Shown: positions 18,287 through 27,442 of the stretch, piece by piece
How positions within the stretch are numbered: position 1 is the stretch's first letter
Layout of the letters: every line of letters begins with the position of its first letter
Assembly: GCA_947500055.1 (NCBI GenBank)
Contig: CANMQO010000002.1
Span: 186,001-250,000 of the forward strand
Length of the DNA: 64,000 bases
Direction of reading: 5' to 3'
Source of the DNA: an uncultured Paracoccaceae bacterium
Lineage (GTDB): Bacteria > Pseudomonadota > Alphaproteobacteria > Rhodobacterales > Rhodobacteraceae
Notes under the pieces: model-generated
What the model was told of the DNA's origin: nothing
Seen by the model: only the letters and a program-made list of their open reading frames with translations
Databases searched by the model: none
Translations under genes and position numbers: made by a program

Positions 18287-19816
18287 TTGCGCGGCCCTCA
18301 CAACATCATTCGCCTGATCCGCACAGGCGCGACACTCGAACGCACGGGCGCTATGAAAGTGATCCTCGACGCGTTTGACGCCGGACCGATTCTGCGGGTC
18401 ACCTTCCGCACTCTCGTTTGGCCATTTCGTTGGCTGGGGTTTCAGGGTGACCTATCGATGCCCCCTGCGCCGCGCGCGCTGACAGCGCTCGGCCCAGCGT
18501 ACATCAAATTTGGTCAGGTTTTGTCGACCCGCCCGGATGTCGTAGGTGATGAGCTTGCCGTGCAACTTCGTGTCCTGCAAGACAAGCTGCCGCCATTCTC
18601 AATGGACGAGGCCAAAGCAGAAATCCGACGGGAACTTGGGCAGGCTTCTGACACGCTTTTTTCAACCTTTTCGGAGCCCGTGGCGGCTGCATCTCTTGCA
18701 CAAGTACACAAGGCGCATTTGGCGGATACCGGCGAGGCAGTTGCCGTGAAAATCCTGCGGCCCGGCATCGAAAAGGCGTTCCGCAAGGATATTGACGCCT
18801 TCTATTTCGCGGCAAGGGCCATCGAAGTTCTGTCGCCGGCTTCGCGCAGGTTGCGTCCGATGGAAGTCATTACCCATTTCGAAGGTATCGTGATGGGCGA
18901 ATTGGATTTGCGGTTGGAAAGCTCAGCAGCAGCCGAATTTGCCACAAATACCGAAGGTGACGAAGGTTTCGCAGTTCCGTTGGTGAGGTGGCATTTGTCA
19001 AGCCGCCGGGTGATGACACTGGATTGGGCAGAAGGGACCAATATTGGACTGAATGACGCACTGGATGCAGCAGGTCATGATCGTCGCGCGCTTGCGGCGC
19101 GGGTGTTACAACTCTTCTTAAACCACGCCTTGCGCGACGGCTACTTTCACGGCGACATGCATCAGGGTAATCTCAAGGTTGCCGCGAACGGCGATATTCT
19201 TGCATACGATTTTGGCATCATGGGTCGGATTGACGAATACACACGTCGCGTCTACGCCGAAATCCTGTTTGGATTTATTCGCAAAGATTACAACCGGGTA
19301 GCGGAGGTTCATTTTGAGGCCGGATATGTGCCGGCGGATCGGGATGTTGATGAGTTTGCCCGTGCATTGCGGGCAGTGGGTGAGCCCATCTTCGGAATGG
19401 ATGCCAGTCGTATTTCGATGGCCAGGCTACTTAGCTATCTTTTCGAAGTGACCGAACGTTTCGGGATGGAAACCCGTACAGAGCTCATTCTGTTGCAACG
19501 TACCATGGTGGTGGTTGAGGGTGTTGCCCGCTCACTCGACCCGCACATGAATATCTGGCAGGCGGCCCGGCCGGTCGTGGAAAGCTATATCAAGGAAAGC
19601 ATCGGCCCAAAGGCTCTCATACGTGATTTGACCAAAACTGCACAGGTGCTAGCTCGTTTTGGGCCGCGTTTACCACAAATGGCGGAAGATGCCTTGATCC
19701 GATTGAACAACCCGCCCTCAGAACCAAAGCCGCAAAGCCGACTTGCGCGACTGGCCTGGATGGCACTTGGAGGCGCATTGGTCGGAACGACCGTTCTGAT
19801 CAGCACTGTGATCTGA
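18287..19816 (+). CDS. ubiB: Ubiquinone biosynthesis protein UbiB (ABC1/ADCK kinase-like)
   Basis: UbiB is an atypical protein-kinase-like ATPase needed for ubiquinone synthesis at the inner membrane. The KxGQ motif occurs as YIKFGQVLSTRPD. The kinase-like motifs are AAASLAQVHKA, VAVKILRPG, HGDMHQGNL and YDFGIMGR, and a C-terminal hydrophobic helix covers about the last 20 residues. The TTG at 18287, one base after the ubiE stop, gives the family N-terminus RGPHNIIRLIRTG and 509 residues. A longer frame starting inside ubiE is rejected. Confidence 0.95.
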   Translation: MRGPHNIIRLIRTGATLERTGAMKVILDAFDAGPILRVTFRTLVWPFRWLGFQGDLSMPPAPRALTALGPAYIKFGQVLSTRPDVVGDELAVQLRVLQDKLPPFSMDEAKAEIRRELGQASDTLFSTFSEPVAAASLAQVHKAHLADTGEAVAVKILRPGIEKAFRKDIDAFYFAARAIEVLSPASRRLRPMEVITHFEGIVMGELDLRLESSAAAEFATNTEGDEGFAVPLVRWHLSSRRVMTLDWAEGTNIGLNDALDAAGHDRRALAARVLQLFLNHALRDGYFHGDMHQGNLKVAANGDILAYDFGIMGRIDEYTRRVYAEILFGFIRKDYNRVAEVHFEAGYVPADRDVDEFARALRAVGEPIFGMDASRISMARLLSYLFEVTERFGMETRTELILLQRTMVVVEGVARSLDPHMNIWQAARPVVESYIKESIGPKALIRDLTKTAQVLARFGPRLPQMAEDALIRLNNPPSEPKPQSRLARLAWMALGGALVGTTVLISTVI

Positions 19817-19831
19817 ACGTATCGCTCCGCC

Positions 19832-20491
19832 TCAGACCTGCGGCGCGCGCAGTGCTGAAACCTGATCGCTGGCGACTGTGGCACCACCCTCCAGAACCAA
19901 AATGGTCACTCCCCCTTCGCTACGCACCTCAGTAACTTTGCTGTAAATCTCAACCTGAGATTGTTCAATTACCTCATCATTTGCGATGCTCAGCACCTCA
20001 AAAGTATAAAGCCCTTCCTCGAACGGAATACCGCCATCTGAAACACCAGCCCAATCGAACTTGTCATCACTGACGGGAATGTCCATCCTCTGAACCTCCG
20101 TCCCGTTTTCATTGCGTATGACAATCTCCGCACGGTCGGCAATCACGGATGGGTTTGGTGTGATGCTTATCGGACTGCCGTCAAAGTAGGCAGGGGCAGC
20201 GGCACGCGCTTCCTTTCCCACCCAGTTGGCCATGCCAGCCAGTCCGTTGCTGTTCATCTGGGACGTCAGTGACTTCAACAAGTCGTTTGTCAAAACCGCC
20301 TGCTCAACCCCGGAAAATGTCGCGAGTTGCACCGCATAATCGGTAGAATCGACGGGGTTTAACGGGTCTTGATTCTCCATCTGGACGGTTAACATCCGCA
20401 GGAACGTCTCAAAGTCGGAACTGATCTCGCCTGACTTGGCGGTTGAAGGTATAGCAGCCGCAGTGGCCACCGGGTTCTGTGTGATTTCCAT
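19832..20491 (-). CDS. flgD: Flagellar hook-capping protein FlgD
   Basis: FlgD forms the temporary cap on which hook subunits polymerise outside the cell. The 219 residues show the N-terminal signature FETFLRMLTVQMENQDPLNP, followed by QLATFSGVEQ, and a C-terminal Ig/FlgD-fold region. It has no Sec signal, as expected for a type III export substrate. It is 9 bp downstream of fliK and convergent with ubiB. Confidence 0.95.
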   Translation of the reverse strand: MEITQNPVATAAAIPSTAKSGEISSDFETFLRMLTVQMENQDPLNPVDSTDYAVQLATFSGVEQAVLTNDLLKSLTSQMNSNGLAGMANWVGKEARAAAPAYFDGSPISITPNPSVIADRAEIVIRNENGTEVQRMDIPVSDDKFDWAGVSDGGIPFEEGLYTFEVLSIANDEVIEQSQVEIYSKVTEVRSEGGVTILVLEGGATVASDQVSALRAPQV

Positions 20492-20500
20492 ATTGGATCC

Positions 20501-21796
20501 TTAAAGTCTCAAATCGAGTCCGCTGTCCGGATGTGTCTTTTGGGCCGGTCCGGGCACATCACCGTCCGCAATTTCTTCAATCACCCCGGTCCCCACGCCC
20601 AATGATTCCGAGTCACTATCCGGTCGGTTCTGATGGTCAAATGAGAAAGACACGTCCTCAAATCCCAACGCCACAAACTCCTGGGTCAGTATCTCTATGT
20701 GGCGCCGAAGCAACTCAGCCGTCTCAGGCCGTTCGGCGGCGATGTTTAATGTGATGGTTGTGTCGACTGTCGTCATACTCATCCGCACCCGTCCCAGATC
20801 TTCAGGGTTAAGCGAGATTTCAGTCGCTTGGCCCGGTCGCGCAGCAATAGCAAGCTGTCCCGCGACTTGGCGTGCGACCTCTGACCCTTGCGTTGCCGGG
20901 ATATTGCTCGTCATTTGTGCCGATGAATTGACCCGCTCACCTGGTACGGCGATGGACGTCAACTGGCCCGGAACCTCGATCAAATCACCATCTTCCGGCA
21001 CACTCGACGGGTGCAGGTGGATTTGGGCAAACTGATTAGGTATTTCCAGCGAAGCGAGACTCGAAGCCAGGTTTGCCGTGGCACTCTCGCTGTCTACTGT
21101 GCGAACGCTCCTGGAAGAGGATTTCGACCAGTCCGATCGCCCTTTGTCCAACTTTGCGATGTCCTGGGGCAAGGCAGGCAGTTCCATTTTCAGTATGTCT
21201 GATGTTCTATACGCTCGCGGAAAAACAACTTTGAATTCGTGGACTTCTTCCAAACCCATTATCTCCGGCACCGCGCCGATCTGAGTATTTACGGGCAATT
21301 TCACTTGCTCAGATTTTGGAAACATCCCTTCGACAACGCTTTGCGCGTTCGAGGGCGACGAAACACTTTTTCGATCAGAATGATGTGTCGGCTCAAATTT
21401 TGGCGTCCGGTCCATCGAAGGAGCAGGTTCTCCGTCAATCGGTTTAGGATAGACCCGCAACAGATATTCCTGTACATCTTTGCCCACGGTTGGCCCAACC
21501 ACATCAACGCTTTTCCTGTCCGCGATAACAGCCGCGCTATTCGTGGTTTCTTCTGGATCTTGAACAGTCATATCGCCATGCCCCGAATTTGGAAGCTCAT
21601 CGCTTTCCGTTGATTTGGGATCAAATGCCATGAACTCATCTACCTTAAAATCATCAATCAATGCCGGGCCTTCGGCTTTTCCCAACAGCGCAACCGTCTC
21701 CGCAAAACCGGATCCATCGTGACTCTCTTCGGCGTCCTTTTTGCCACCGTCCGGTTTTGACGTGGTATTCGTTTCCGCCGCTATCAAATGTATCAT
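20501..21796 (-). CDS. fliK: Flagellar hook-length control protein FliK
   Basis: FliK is the secreted ruler that switches export specificity when the hook is complete. The N-terminal 300 residues are low-complexity and poorly conserved. The C-terminal Flg_hook domain (about 320-410) contains SLNPEDLGRVRMSM and HIEILTQEFVALGFEDVSFSF. The start at 21796 (MIHLIAAETN) was chosen because longer frames overlap the divergent flgJ-like gene. The length of 431 residues is within the FliK range. Confidence 0.85.
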   Translation of the reverse strand: MIHLIAAETNTTSKPDGGKKDAEESHDGSGFAETVALLGKAEGPALIDDFKVDEFMAFDPKSTESDELPNSGHGDMTVQDPEETTNSAAVIADRKSVDVVGPTVGKDVQEYLLRVYPKPIDGEPAPSMDRTPKFEPTHHSDRKSVSSPSNAQSVVEGMFPKSEQVKLPVNTQIGAVPEIMGLEEVHEFKVVFPRAYRTSDILKMELPALPQDIAKLDKGRSDWSKSSSRSVRTVDSESATANLASSLASLEIPNQFAQIHLHPSSVPEDGDLIEVPGQLTSIAVPGERVNSSAQMTSNIPATQGSEVARQVAGQLAIAARPGQATEISLNPEDLGRVRMSMTTVDTTITLNIAAERPETAELLRRHIEILTQEFVALGFEDVSFSFDHQNRPDSDSESLGVGTGVIEEIADGDVPGPAQKTHPDSGLDLRL

Positions 21797-21897
21797 CGGT
21801 TCTCCGACAGAGTTTATTTCGACTGTTATTTGACAGGAAAAAATTACTGATTCTTTACGGCTCTCTGACAAAAGAGAAAAAACCGACGGAGAATCCG

Positions 21898-22191
21898 ATG
21901 ACAATGATACCGATATTGCCTGCTCCCCGTGGCGCCTCGCAAATGCCTGACCATATGCAGTCTGATGTGAATCTGCGGAATGCGGCGCAAAAACTCGAGG
22001 CGACTTTTTTGGCGGAGATGTTGAAATCCGCTGGCCTTGGAGCAACGCGTAGCACATTTGGTGGTGGATCAGGCGAGGATCAGTTTTCTTCTTTTCTTCG
22101 TGAAGCGCAAGCAAGAGAAATGGCAACCGTCGGAGGAATTGGTTTGGCTGAGGCACTGTTCGAAGCCCTGAAAGTACGACTTGATGCCTAA
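21898..22191 (+). CDS. Rod-binding protein, FlgJ N-terminal-like
   Basis: The 97-residue protein corresponds to the rod-scaffolding half of FlgJ without the muramidase domain. AQKLEATFLAEMLKSAGLG and GEDQFSSFLREAQAREMA are the diagnostic segments. GGAGA at 21888-21892 supports the ATG at 21898. A perfect TTGACA at 21830-21835 with only a weak -10 near 21854 may drive this operon. The 3' end overlaps flgN. Confidence 0.85.
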   Translation: MTMIPILPAPRGASQMPDHMQSDVNLRNAAQKLEATFLAEMLKSAGLGATRSTFGGGSGEDQFSSFLREAQAREMATVGGIGLAEALFEALKVRLDA

Positions 22192-22525
22192 TGCTACGAC
22201 ATCGGAAATCCTTCGCGTTTTGGAAGATGAGCGTCAGGCGTTGTGCAAGGGCGCGTTCAAGACACTTGACCAGATACTGGAAAAGAAAGAACTGCTTTTA
22301 GAAGAGTTAAGCCGTTGCAAATCTTCGGAGGATGCACTGGCAAAAGTCAAATCTAAGCTTATTGAAAATCAGGCCCTTTTGGCCGCCGCGATCCGAGGTG
22401 TTGGCGCCGCACGTGACCGAATTGCAGGGTTGGAGAACGTGCGCGAAGGGCTCGCCATATACGATCAGAGCGGCCAGCTGTCTAAAGTTTCAACGACTGC
22501 AAGTTGCTTGAAAAAGAAGGCCTAA
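22184..22525 (+). CDS. flgN: FlgN-like flagellar export chaperone
   Basis: This is a 113-residue, all-helical, highly charged protein (EKKELLLEELSRC, VKSKLIENQALLAAAIRGV) with the size and heptad pattern of FlgN, the chaperone for hook-junction proteins FlgK and FlgL. Identification rests on context and helical character, not on strong motifs. The ATG at 22184 overlaps the flgJ-like gene by 8 bp. Confidence 0.65.
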   Translation: MPNATTSEILRVLEDERQALCKGAFKTLDQILEKKELLLEELSRCKSSEDALAKVKSKLIENQALLAAAIRGVGAARDRIAGLENVREGLAIYDQSGQLSKVSTTASCLKKKA

Positions 22526-22732
22526 ATTGGATCAAATTGATCACAATTCGCCCAGCCTGATTAATACCTTATTCAGATCAATAGGGCCAATCTGCAAATC
22601 ACCGCCATAAAGGCTAATCTGCGCCCACGCGGACGCGGACAACTTCCGTCAGAATGACGTTTCAACCCATGCCAAACCGCATGGTTTCACGAACCAACCC
22701 GGCGCAAAGCGCCTCATTGAAGGGCCACGAAA

Positions 22733-24331
22733 ATGTCCAGTATTCTGACAAACAACAGCGCAATGGTAGCATTGCAAACACTTAAATCAATCAACGGCGA
22801 TCTGTCAAAAACACAGGCCATGATTTCCACAGGCAAGGAAGTCGGCTCCGCGCGCGACAACTCCTCTGTCTGGGCGATTTCCAAAGTGATGGAGTCTGAC
22901 GTTAAGGGATTCAAGGCAATCTCCGAAAGTCTGTCGCTTGGCAGTTCTTCTGTTGCCGTTGCCCGCAATGGCGCAGAGACCGTGACTGATCTGCTAACCG
23001 ATATGAAGGAAAAGATTGTTGCCGCACAGGGCGAAAACGTTGATCGCACAAAGCTGCAAGACGATGTCAATGCGATTACCGATCAAATCCAGTCGATCGT
23101 GGGTGCCGCGCAGTTCAATGGCTTGAACATGCTGAAGGGCACCGATGCGGTCAACGTATTGTCATCCCTTGACCGCAACAGCGATGGGACAGTAACCGCC
23201 GCGAATATTGAGGTCTCCCGCCAAGATCTGAGCACCGACGCGGGTGTCTATGGCACCGGCGCGGCACTTGACGGAAATGCAACGCTGACCCTTAAAGGCG
23301 GTCTCGCCGAAGGCGAAGCCGGCGAAGTTGTCGCATCTGGCGGAACGCCTTCTGTCACGACCTTTACGAACGACCCGAATGTCATGACCGCAACCGTTGC
23401 AGGTACGGTGAACGCGGGCGAACAATATAACATGCAAATTGCTGGTGTGACCGTCAGCTACACGGCGCAGACCGGCGATGACGCTGCAGCGCTCGCAGCT
23501 GGACTGACAGGCGCGATCAATGCAGAGGGCATCGAAGGAATCTCAGCCACAGAGGATGGTGCGGGCGAAATCACCTTGAGTTCAACTTCAGCGTTTGACG
23601 ATGTCGAGGTGAACGTCAGCGGTACCGGCGGCGCAACTTTCAACCTTGATGCGCCAGATGCCGCCGCAACGGGTGCGACAGCAGCAAATGCTGCGACGCC
23701 TCCTTCCGCAACGATTAGTTCCACCGCATCCGAAATCTCTTTCTCCACGACAGCAGGTGTTTCGGAGGGTGACAGCTATCGTGCAACGATTGGTGGCGTG
23801 AACTATGACTACATAGCTGGTCCTAACGAGACGTTTGAAGATGTTGCACGTGGCCTGAAAACCGTGATCGATGGCGCTGGAATCACCGACATCACCACCA
23901 ATGTGAAACAGGATGCGACGACGGGCGCCTGGGTGCTTCAAATCGACAATGATGGTACTGCAATAACCACGCTCGACTATAATGGTGCCGCTGGCGGCAC
24001 GGCAACCGGTGGTCTTGTGGGCCTCGATAACATCGACGTAACCACCGACGACGGCGTCGCTGCCGCACTGGCAAACATCGAGACCTATATCAACACAACC
24101 ATTGATGCCTCTGCCGAATTTGGTTCAAGCCAGGGCCGGATCGATACCCAGTCTGAATTCATCTCGAACCTGACGGACAGCCTGAAATCCGGCATCGGCG
24201 CATTGGTTGACGCCGACATGGAAGAAGCCTCAGCCCGCTTGCAGGCGCTGCAGGTGCAACAACAGTTGGGTGTTCAATCGCTTTCAATTGCAAACCAGGC
24301 GCCGCAAACCATCCTGTCGTTGTTCCGTTAA
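22733..24331 (+). CDS. fliC: Flagellin
   Basis: Flagellin is the filament subunit exported by the flagellar type III system. Of the 532 residues, 1-145 (MSSILTNNSAMVALQTLKSI onward) and 455-532 (ending SIANQAPQTILSLFR) form the conserved D0/D1 coiled core. Residues about 150-450 form a large surface-exposed insert. Within it, two similar units of about 85 residues (217-297 and 333-417) appear to be a tandem duplication. The 207-bp upstream region contains a 13-bp palindrome (22530-22542) and a partial CtrA-like half-site (22561). A stem-loop follows the stop. Confidence 0.96.
   Translation: MSSILTNNSAMVALQTLKSINGDLSKTQAMISTGKEVGSARDNSSVWAISKVMESDVKGFKAISESLSLGSSSVAVARNGAETVTDLLTDMKEKIVAAQGENVDRTKLQDDVNAITDQIQSIVGAAQFNGLNMLKGTDAVNVLSSLDRNSDGTVTAANIEVSRQDLSTDAGVYGTGAALDGNATLTLKGGLAEGEAGEVVASGGTPSVTTFTNDPNVMTATVAGTVNAGEQYNMQIAGVTVSYTAQTGDDAAALAAGLTGAINAEGIEGISATEDGAGEITLSSTSAFDDVEVNVSGTGGATFNLDAPDAAATGATAANAATPPSATISSTASEISFSTTAGVSEGDSYRATIGGVNYDYIAGPNETFEDVARGLKTVIDGAGITDITTNVKQDATTGAWVLQIDNDGTAITTLDYNGAAGGTATGGLVGLDNIDVTTDDGVAAALANIETYINTTIDASAEFGSSQGRIDTQSEFISNLTDSLKSGIGALVDADMEEASARLQALQVQQQLGVQSLSIANQAPQTILSLFR
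23381..23983 (+). repeat. Degenerate tandem domain duplication inside flagellin
   Basis: At the protein level, unit 1 has GEQYNMQIAGVTVSYTA followed by an ALAAGLTGAINAEGIEGIS helix. Unit 2 has GDSYRATIGGVNYDYIA followed by DVARGLKTVIDGAGITDIT. Both end in strand-rich Thr/Asp/Gly sequence. The units are separated by an Ala/Thr-rich linker (about 300-330). The similarity is seen by eye only. Confidence 0.6.
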
Positions 24332-24342
24332 CCCAAGAACCA

Positions 24343-24368
24343 GGTAGCGCCGGAGAAACGGCGCTACC
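24343..24368 (+). terminator. Stem-loop between fliC and flaF
   Basis: GGTAGCGCCG (24343-24352) and CGGCGCTACC (24359-24368) form a perfect 10-bp stem around GAGAAA. No T-run follows, so it may act as an mRNA-stabilising 3' structure or partial attenuator. That would favour high flagellin mRNA over the downstream flaF-flbT genes. Confidence 0.6.
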
Positions 24369-24425
24369 ACCCACGTCATTGCGGAAAACCGCATCACGTT
24401 CAAATTCGTGTCGGAAGGACATCAC

Positions 24426-24800
24426 GTGAACGCAATAGAACAAGCCCGCCAAGCCTATGCCCCAACCCAAGTCGTAATTCGAACGGAACGCTCTGTGGAA
24501 GCACAACTGATCAGCCAGATCACAGCGCGCCTCCAAAGAGTGGCACGATCAAAGCCAATTGATTTTCCCGCGCTTGCGAGCGTCTTGCACGATAACCGAC
24601 GGATGTGGGTCACCTTGGCTGCTGATGTCGCAGACAACGACAATGCATTGCCGCAAAAGTTACGTGCGCAAATTTTTTACCTTGCTGAGTTTACCAATGT
24701 CCACAGCCGCCGGGTCCTGCAGGGTGAAGCGGATGCCTCAGCCCTCGTCGAGATTAACACAGCCGTTCTGCGTGGCCTGAATGGTCAGGAAGAAACCTGA
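24426..24800 (+). CDS. flaF: Flagellar biosynthesis regulator FlaF
   Basis: FlaF is an alphaproteobacterial protein needed for flagellin synthesis and secretion. It acts opposite FlbT in post-transcriptional control of flagellin. The 124-residue protein begins NAIEQARQAYAPTQ after a GTG start. GGAAGGA at 24412-24418 supports this GTG at 7-nt spacing. The stop overlaps flbT by one base. Confidence 0.88.
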   Translation: MNAIEQARQAYAPTQVVIRTERSVEAQLISQITARLQRVARSKPIDFPALASVLHDNRRMWVTLAADVADNDNALPQKLRAQIFYLAEFTNVHSRRVLQGEADASALVEINTAVLRGLNGQEET

Positions 24801-25204
24801 TGTCTGGACTTGTCTTAAAGCTCAATCCGAAGGAACGCGTGCTCGTCAACGGCGCGGTCATCGAAAACGGCGACAGGCGTAGCCGGTTGTCGATCCTGAC
24901 CCCAAACGCCAACATCCTGCGTTTGCGCGACGCCATCAGACCGGATGAGGTGAACACGCCAGTACGTCGTATCTGCTATATTGCGCAACTTGTTCTATCG
25001 GGTGATGCGGAAAAGGGTGATGCGCGCCATCAAATGCTGCGCGGGATTGAACAACTCAGTCAGGTATTACGTGATGATGACAGCCGAACGCATTTAAGCT
25101 CAGCAACAGACGCAGTCGGCCGGGATGATTTTTATCGTGCTCTTAAATCGCTGCGAAACCTGCTTCCTCGGGAGGCCCGCCTTTTGGCGGCAAGGCAGTC
25201 GTGA
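24800..25204 (+). CDS. flbT: Flagellar biosynthesis repressor FlbT
   Basis: In Caulobacter, FlbT binds the 5' region of flagellin mRNA and promotes its decay until the hook is complete. The 134-residue protein starts MSGLVLKLNPKERVLVNGAVIENG, typical of the family, with a helical C-terminal half. Its ATG overlaps the flaF stop (TGATG), and its stop overlaps the next gene's GTG by 4 bp. Confidence 0.93.
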   Translation: MSGLVLKLNPKERVLVNGAVIENGDRRSRLSILTPNANILRLRDAIRPDEVNTPVRRICYIAQLVLSGDAEKGDARHQMLRGIEQLSQVLRDDDSRTHLSSATDAVGRDDFYRALKSLRNLLPREARLLAARQS

Positions 25205-26004
25205 CGTTCCAACCAATCGTCCCGCTAACCGGATATTTGGGTTGGCGTTTCTTAGAACGTACACTCGAGAATCAACAGTCCGCGTTCTCGGAAAGCCAGC
25301 CGGTTAAACGCGCAACGGAGCATTTTCGAGATAAAATCGGCGAAGTACGAACCGTTAATGACCTAATGGGTGATCGCCAATTGCTTTCTGTTGCGCTGGG
25401 GGCTTTTGGCCTTGATGAAGATATCAACAACACTTTCTACATCAAAAAAATACTGGAAGACGGCACAATCGATGATGATGCTCTGGCAAACCGACTAACT
25501 GATAATCGATATGCTGACTTTAGCCGCGCCTTCGGCTTTGGCGATGGCGCGTTGCCGCGAACCGGACTTGTTGGGTTTCCAGATGATATTATTGACCGAT
25601 ACGAAGCGAGGCAATTCGAACGCGCCGTCGGGGACCAGAATAATAATTTGCGTCTCGCAATGAATGTGAAAGCTGGCATTGCTGATATTTTAGACCGCAC
25701 CAACAGTGGAGCTGCACAATGGTTTTCAATCATGGGAAACGCTCCACTCCGCGAGGTCTTTCAAACGGCGCTTGGATTGCCGAGCAGTATTGCAAGCATC
25801 GATCTTGACAAACAGTTGGAGCTTTTTCGGGAAAGGTCGACTTCGATTTTTGGCACAGAGCAGTTGAGCGACTTTGTCGATCCCGATCGGCAGGAAAAAC
25901 TCATCCGGCTTTTTCTTATTCGATCTGAGGCAGCCAATATTGGCAACGCTACCGGCGGCGCAACAGCGCTGACCATACTGCGATCTACCCGACCGTCAAC
26001 CTGA
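25201..26004 (+). CDS. DUF1217-family protein of the flagellar cluster
   Basis: This 267-residue helical protein begins (GTG) TFQPIVPLTGYLGWRFLERT. Its repeated helix pairs and EHFRDKIGEVRTVNDLMGDRQLLSVALGAF-type segments are characteristic of DUF1217 proteins found beside flagellar genes in alphaproteobacteria. The role is unknown; it has no signal peptide and may be an export substrate or assembly factor. Translational coupling to flbT is likely. The last 9 bp overlap the end of the convergent fliI. Confidence 0.8.
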   Translation: MTFQPIVPLTGYLGWRFLERTLENQQSAFSESQPVKRATEHFRDKIGEVRTVNDLMGDRQLLSVALGAFGLDEDINNTFYIKKILEDGTIDDDALANRLTDNRYADFSRAFGFGDGALPRTGLVGFPDDIIDRYEARQFERAVGDQNNNLRLAMNVKAGIADILDRTNSGAAQWFSIMGNAPLREVFQTALGLPSSIASIDLDKQLELFRERSTSIFGTEQLSDFVDPDRQEKLIRLFLIRSEAANIGNATGGATALTILRSTRPST

Positions 26005-27357
26005 TGACATAGTCGCAAGATCTTCATGGGTCATGCGCGGTGACGACGCCGAGATCGCCTGACGGAGCTTGGCAAAATGCGCCATTGCTCCCCTTCTATC
26101 CTTGATCGTCAGAAACTCATCCAAAAATGGCGTGCAGGCAATTGCCGCATCAATACCTGGGTCGGATCCTGCTACATAGAGGCCAGACTGGATCATGAGT
26201 TCGGCACGTTCGTAAACCCCCAAATGGGCGCGGGCTTGCAAGATCATCTTGTTCTCCTGCGCAGTTGCGGCATCCGGCAATGACCGTGAGACTGATCGCA
26301 AGACATTAATTGCAGGAAACCGCCCACGCTCGGCGATCTCTCGATCAAGCACAACATGACCATCCAGCACCCCACGCATCATATCGGCTACTGGCTCATC
26401 CATATCGGAGCCTGCAACTAGGACCGAGAATACTGCCGTGATGTCACCGGTACTGGGCAATCCCGGACCAGAACGCTCACACAAGGCCGCTATGGCCGGC
26501 CCGGTTGAAGCTGGAAAACCGCGCAGATTTGCGCTTTCGCCGGCAGCAAGGGCAACTTCTCGATGCGCCTCACAAAACCGAGTGACGGAATCGATCAGCA
26601 AAAGGACCTGCTTTCCTTGATCTCGAAAATATTCAGCGACAGCGGTGGCCGCCCAAGCACAATTGCGGCGCGTTTGTGGTGCACGGTCTGACGTGGCGGC
26701 AACAACAACGGCCCGTTGCATCCCCTCAGGCCCGAGAACATTCTGCACAAAATGCCGGACCTCCCGCCCGCGCTCGCCAACCAGCGCTATCACGATAACA
26801 TCGGCTTCAACGCCGCGCGCTAAGTCCGCTAAGAGTGTTGATTTACCCACACCGGAACCTGCAAACAGGCCGATTCGTTGGCCTCGCACCAGGGGGAGCA
26901 GCGTGTTGAAGACGGCCATCCCGGTTTCCAACCGTGCTCCCAGCGATCGACGCTGATGCGGCGGTGGGGGCGTCGCGCGCAGTGACCTTTGAGACATCCC
27001 CGGAAGCAGCGGTTGGTCATCGATCGGCAAACCATCTGGGTCGATTATGCGACCGATCCAACTGGCGTCAGGGGCAAATTTTGGCGCCCTAAGTATGACG
27101 ACACGGTCGCCTAACGAAACCCCATCAGCGGCACCATCCAGCAACAAATGGGCAGCGACACCGTCAAGCTTGACGACCTCGCCACGCAGTTCGCCTGTAC
27201 TGGTTTGCACATGCGCCCGGTCGCCAATGCTGACGCGATCCTTGACACCACCAACCAAAATACCGCCTCCCGACACGCCGACCACGGAACCGACGTCACG
27301 TAGAGGTTGCGATGCAACAACTGCGGCCGTCATCCGCTCTATCAAATTGTCCATCAT
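25996..27357 (-). CDS. fliI: Flagellum-specific ATPase FliI
   Basis: FliI is the hexameric ATPase of the flagellar type III export apparatus at the inner face of the membrane. The 453-residue F1-beta-like protein has Walker A GSGVGKST (167-174), the VGERGREVRHFVQ segment and Walker B VLLLIDSVTRFCEAHREV. Two adjacent ATGs (27357, 27354) are possible starts. Unlike many bacteria, fliI is alone and opposite to flgB, with fliH far away beside fliF. Confidence 0.96.
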   Translation of the reverse strand: MMDNLIERMTAAVVASQPLRDVGSVVGVSGGGILVGGVKDRVSIGDRAHVQTSTGELRGEVVKLDGVAAHLLLDGAADGVSLGDRVVILRAPKFAPDASWIGRIIDPDGLPIDDQPLLPGMSQRSLRATPPPPHQRRSLGARLETGMAVFNTLLPLVRGQRIGLFAGSGVGKSTLLADLARGVEADVIVIALVGERGREVRHFVQNVLGPEGMQRAVVVAATSDRAPQTRRNCAWAATAVAEYFRDQGKQVLLLIDSVTRFCEAHREVALAAGESANLRGFPASTGPAIAALCERSGPGLPSTGDITAVFSVLVAGSDMDEPVADMMRGVLDGHVVLDREIAERGRFPAINVLRSVSRSLPDAATAQENKMILQARAHLGVYERAELMIQSGLYVAGSDPGIDAAIACTPFLDEFLTIKDRRGAMAHFAKLRQAISASSPRMTHEDLATMSSG

Positions 27358-27372
27358 ATTTGATCCGATCGA

Positions 27373-27408
27373 TTAACCACAAACCTCTTCTTAAGGAATC
27401 AGGCTTAA
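27373..27408. promoter_or_regulatory. Possible CtrA half-site region between fliI and flgB
   Basis: TTAACCA at 27373-27379 matches the Caulobacter CtrA half-site. Two further TTAA tetrads occur at 27391-27394 and 27405-27408 in this 85-bp divergent promoter region. The spacings are not the standard N7, so this is only suggestive. Confidence 0.3.
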
Positions 27409-27442
27409 TGCTTCGTTGAAACCAGACGAGGGAGAATCCCCG

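Noticed and set aside
21661..21897. N-terminal extension of the flgJ-like gene
   Set aside because: It would overlap fliK coding sequence; GGAGA and family length support the 21898 start.
22530..22542. FNR/Dnr-type site upstream of fliC
   Set aside because: GATCAAATTGATC is a palindrome but with the half-sites in the reverse order to TTGAT-N4-ATCAA.
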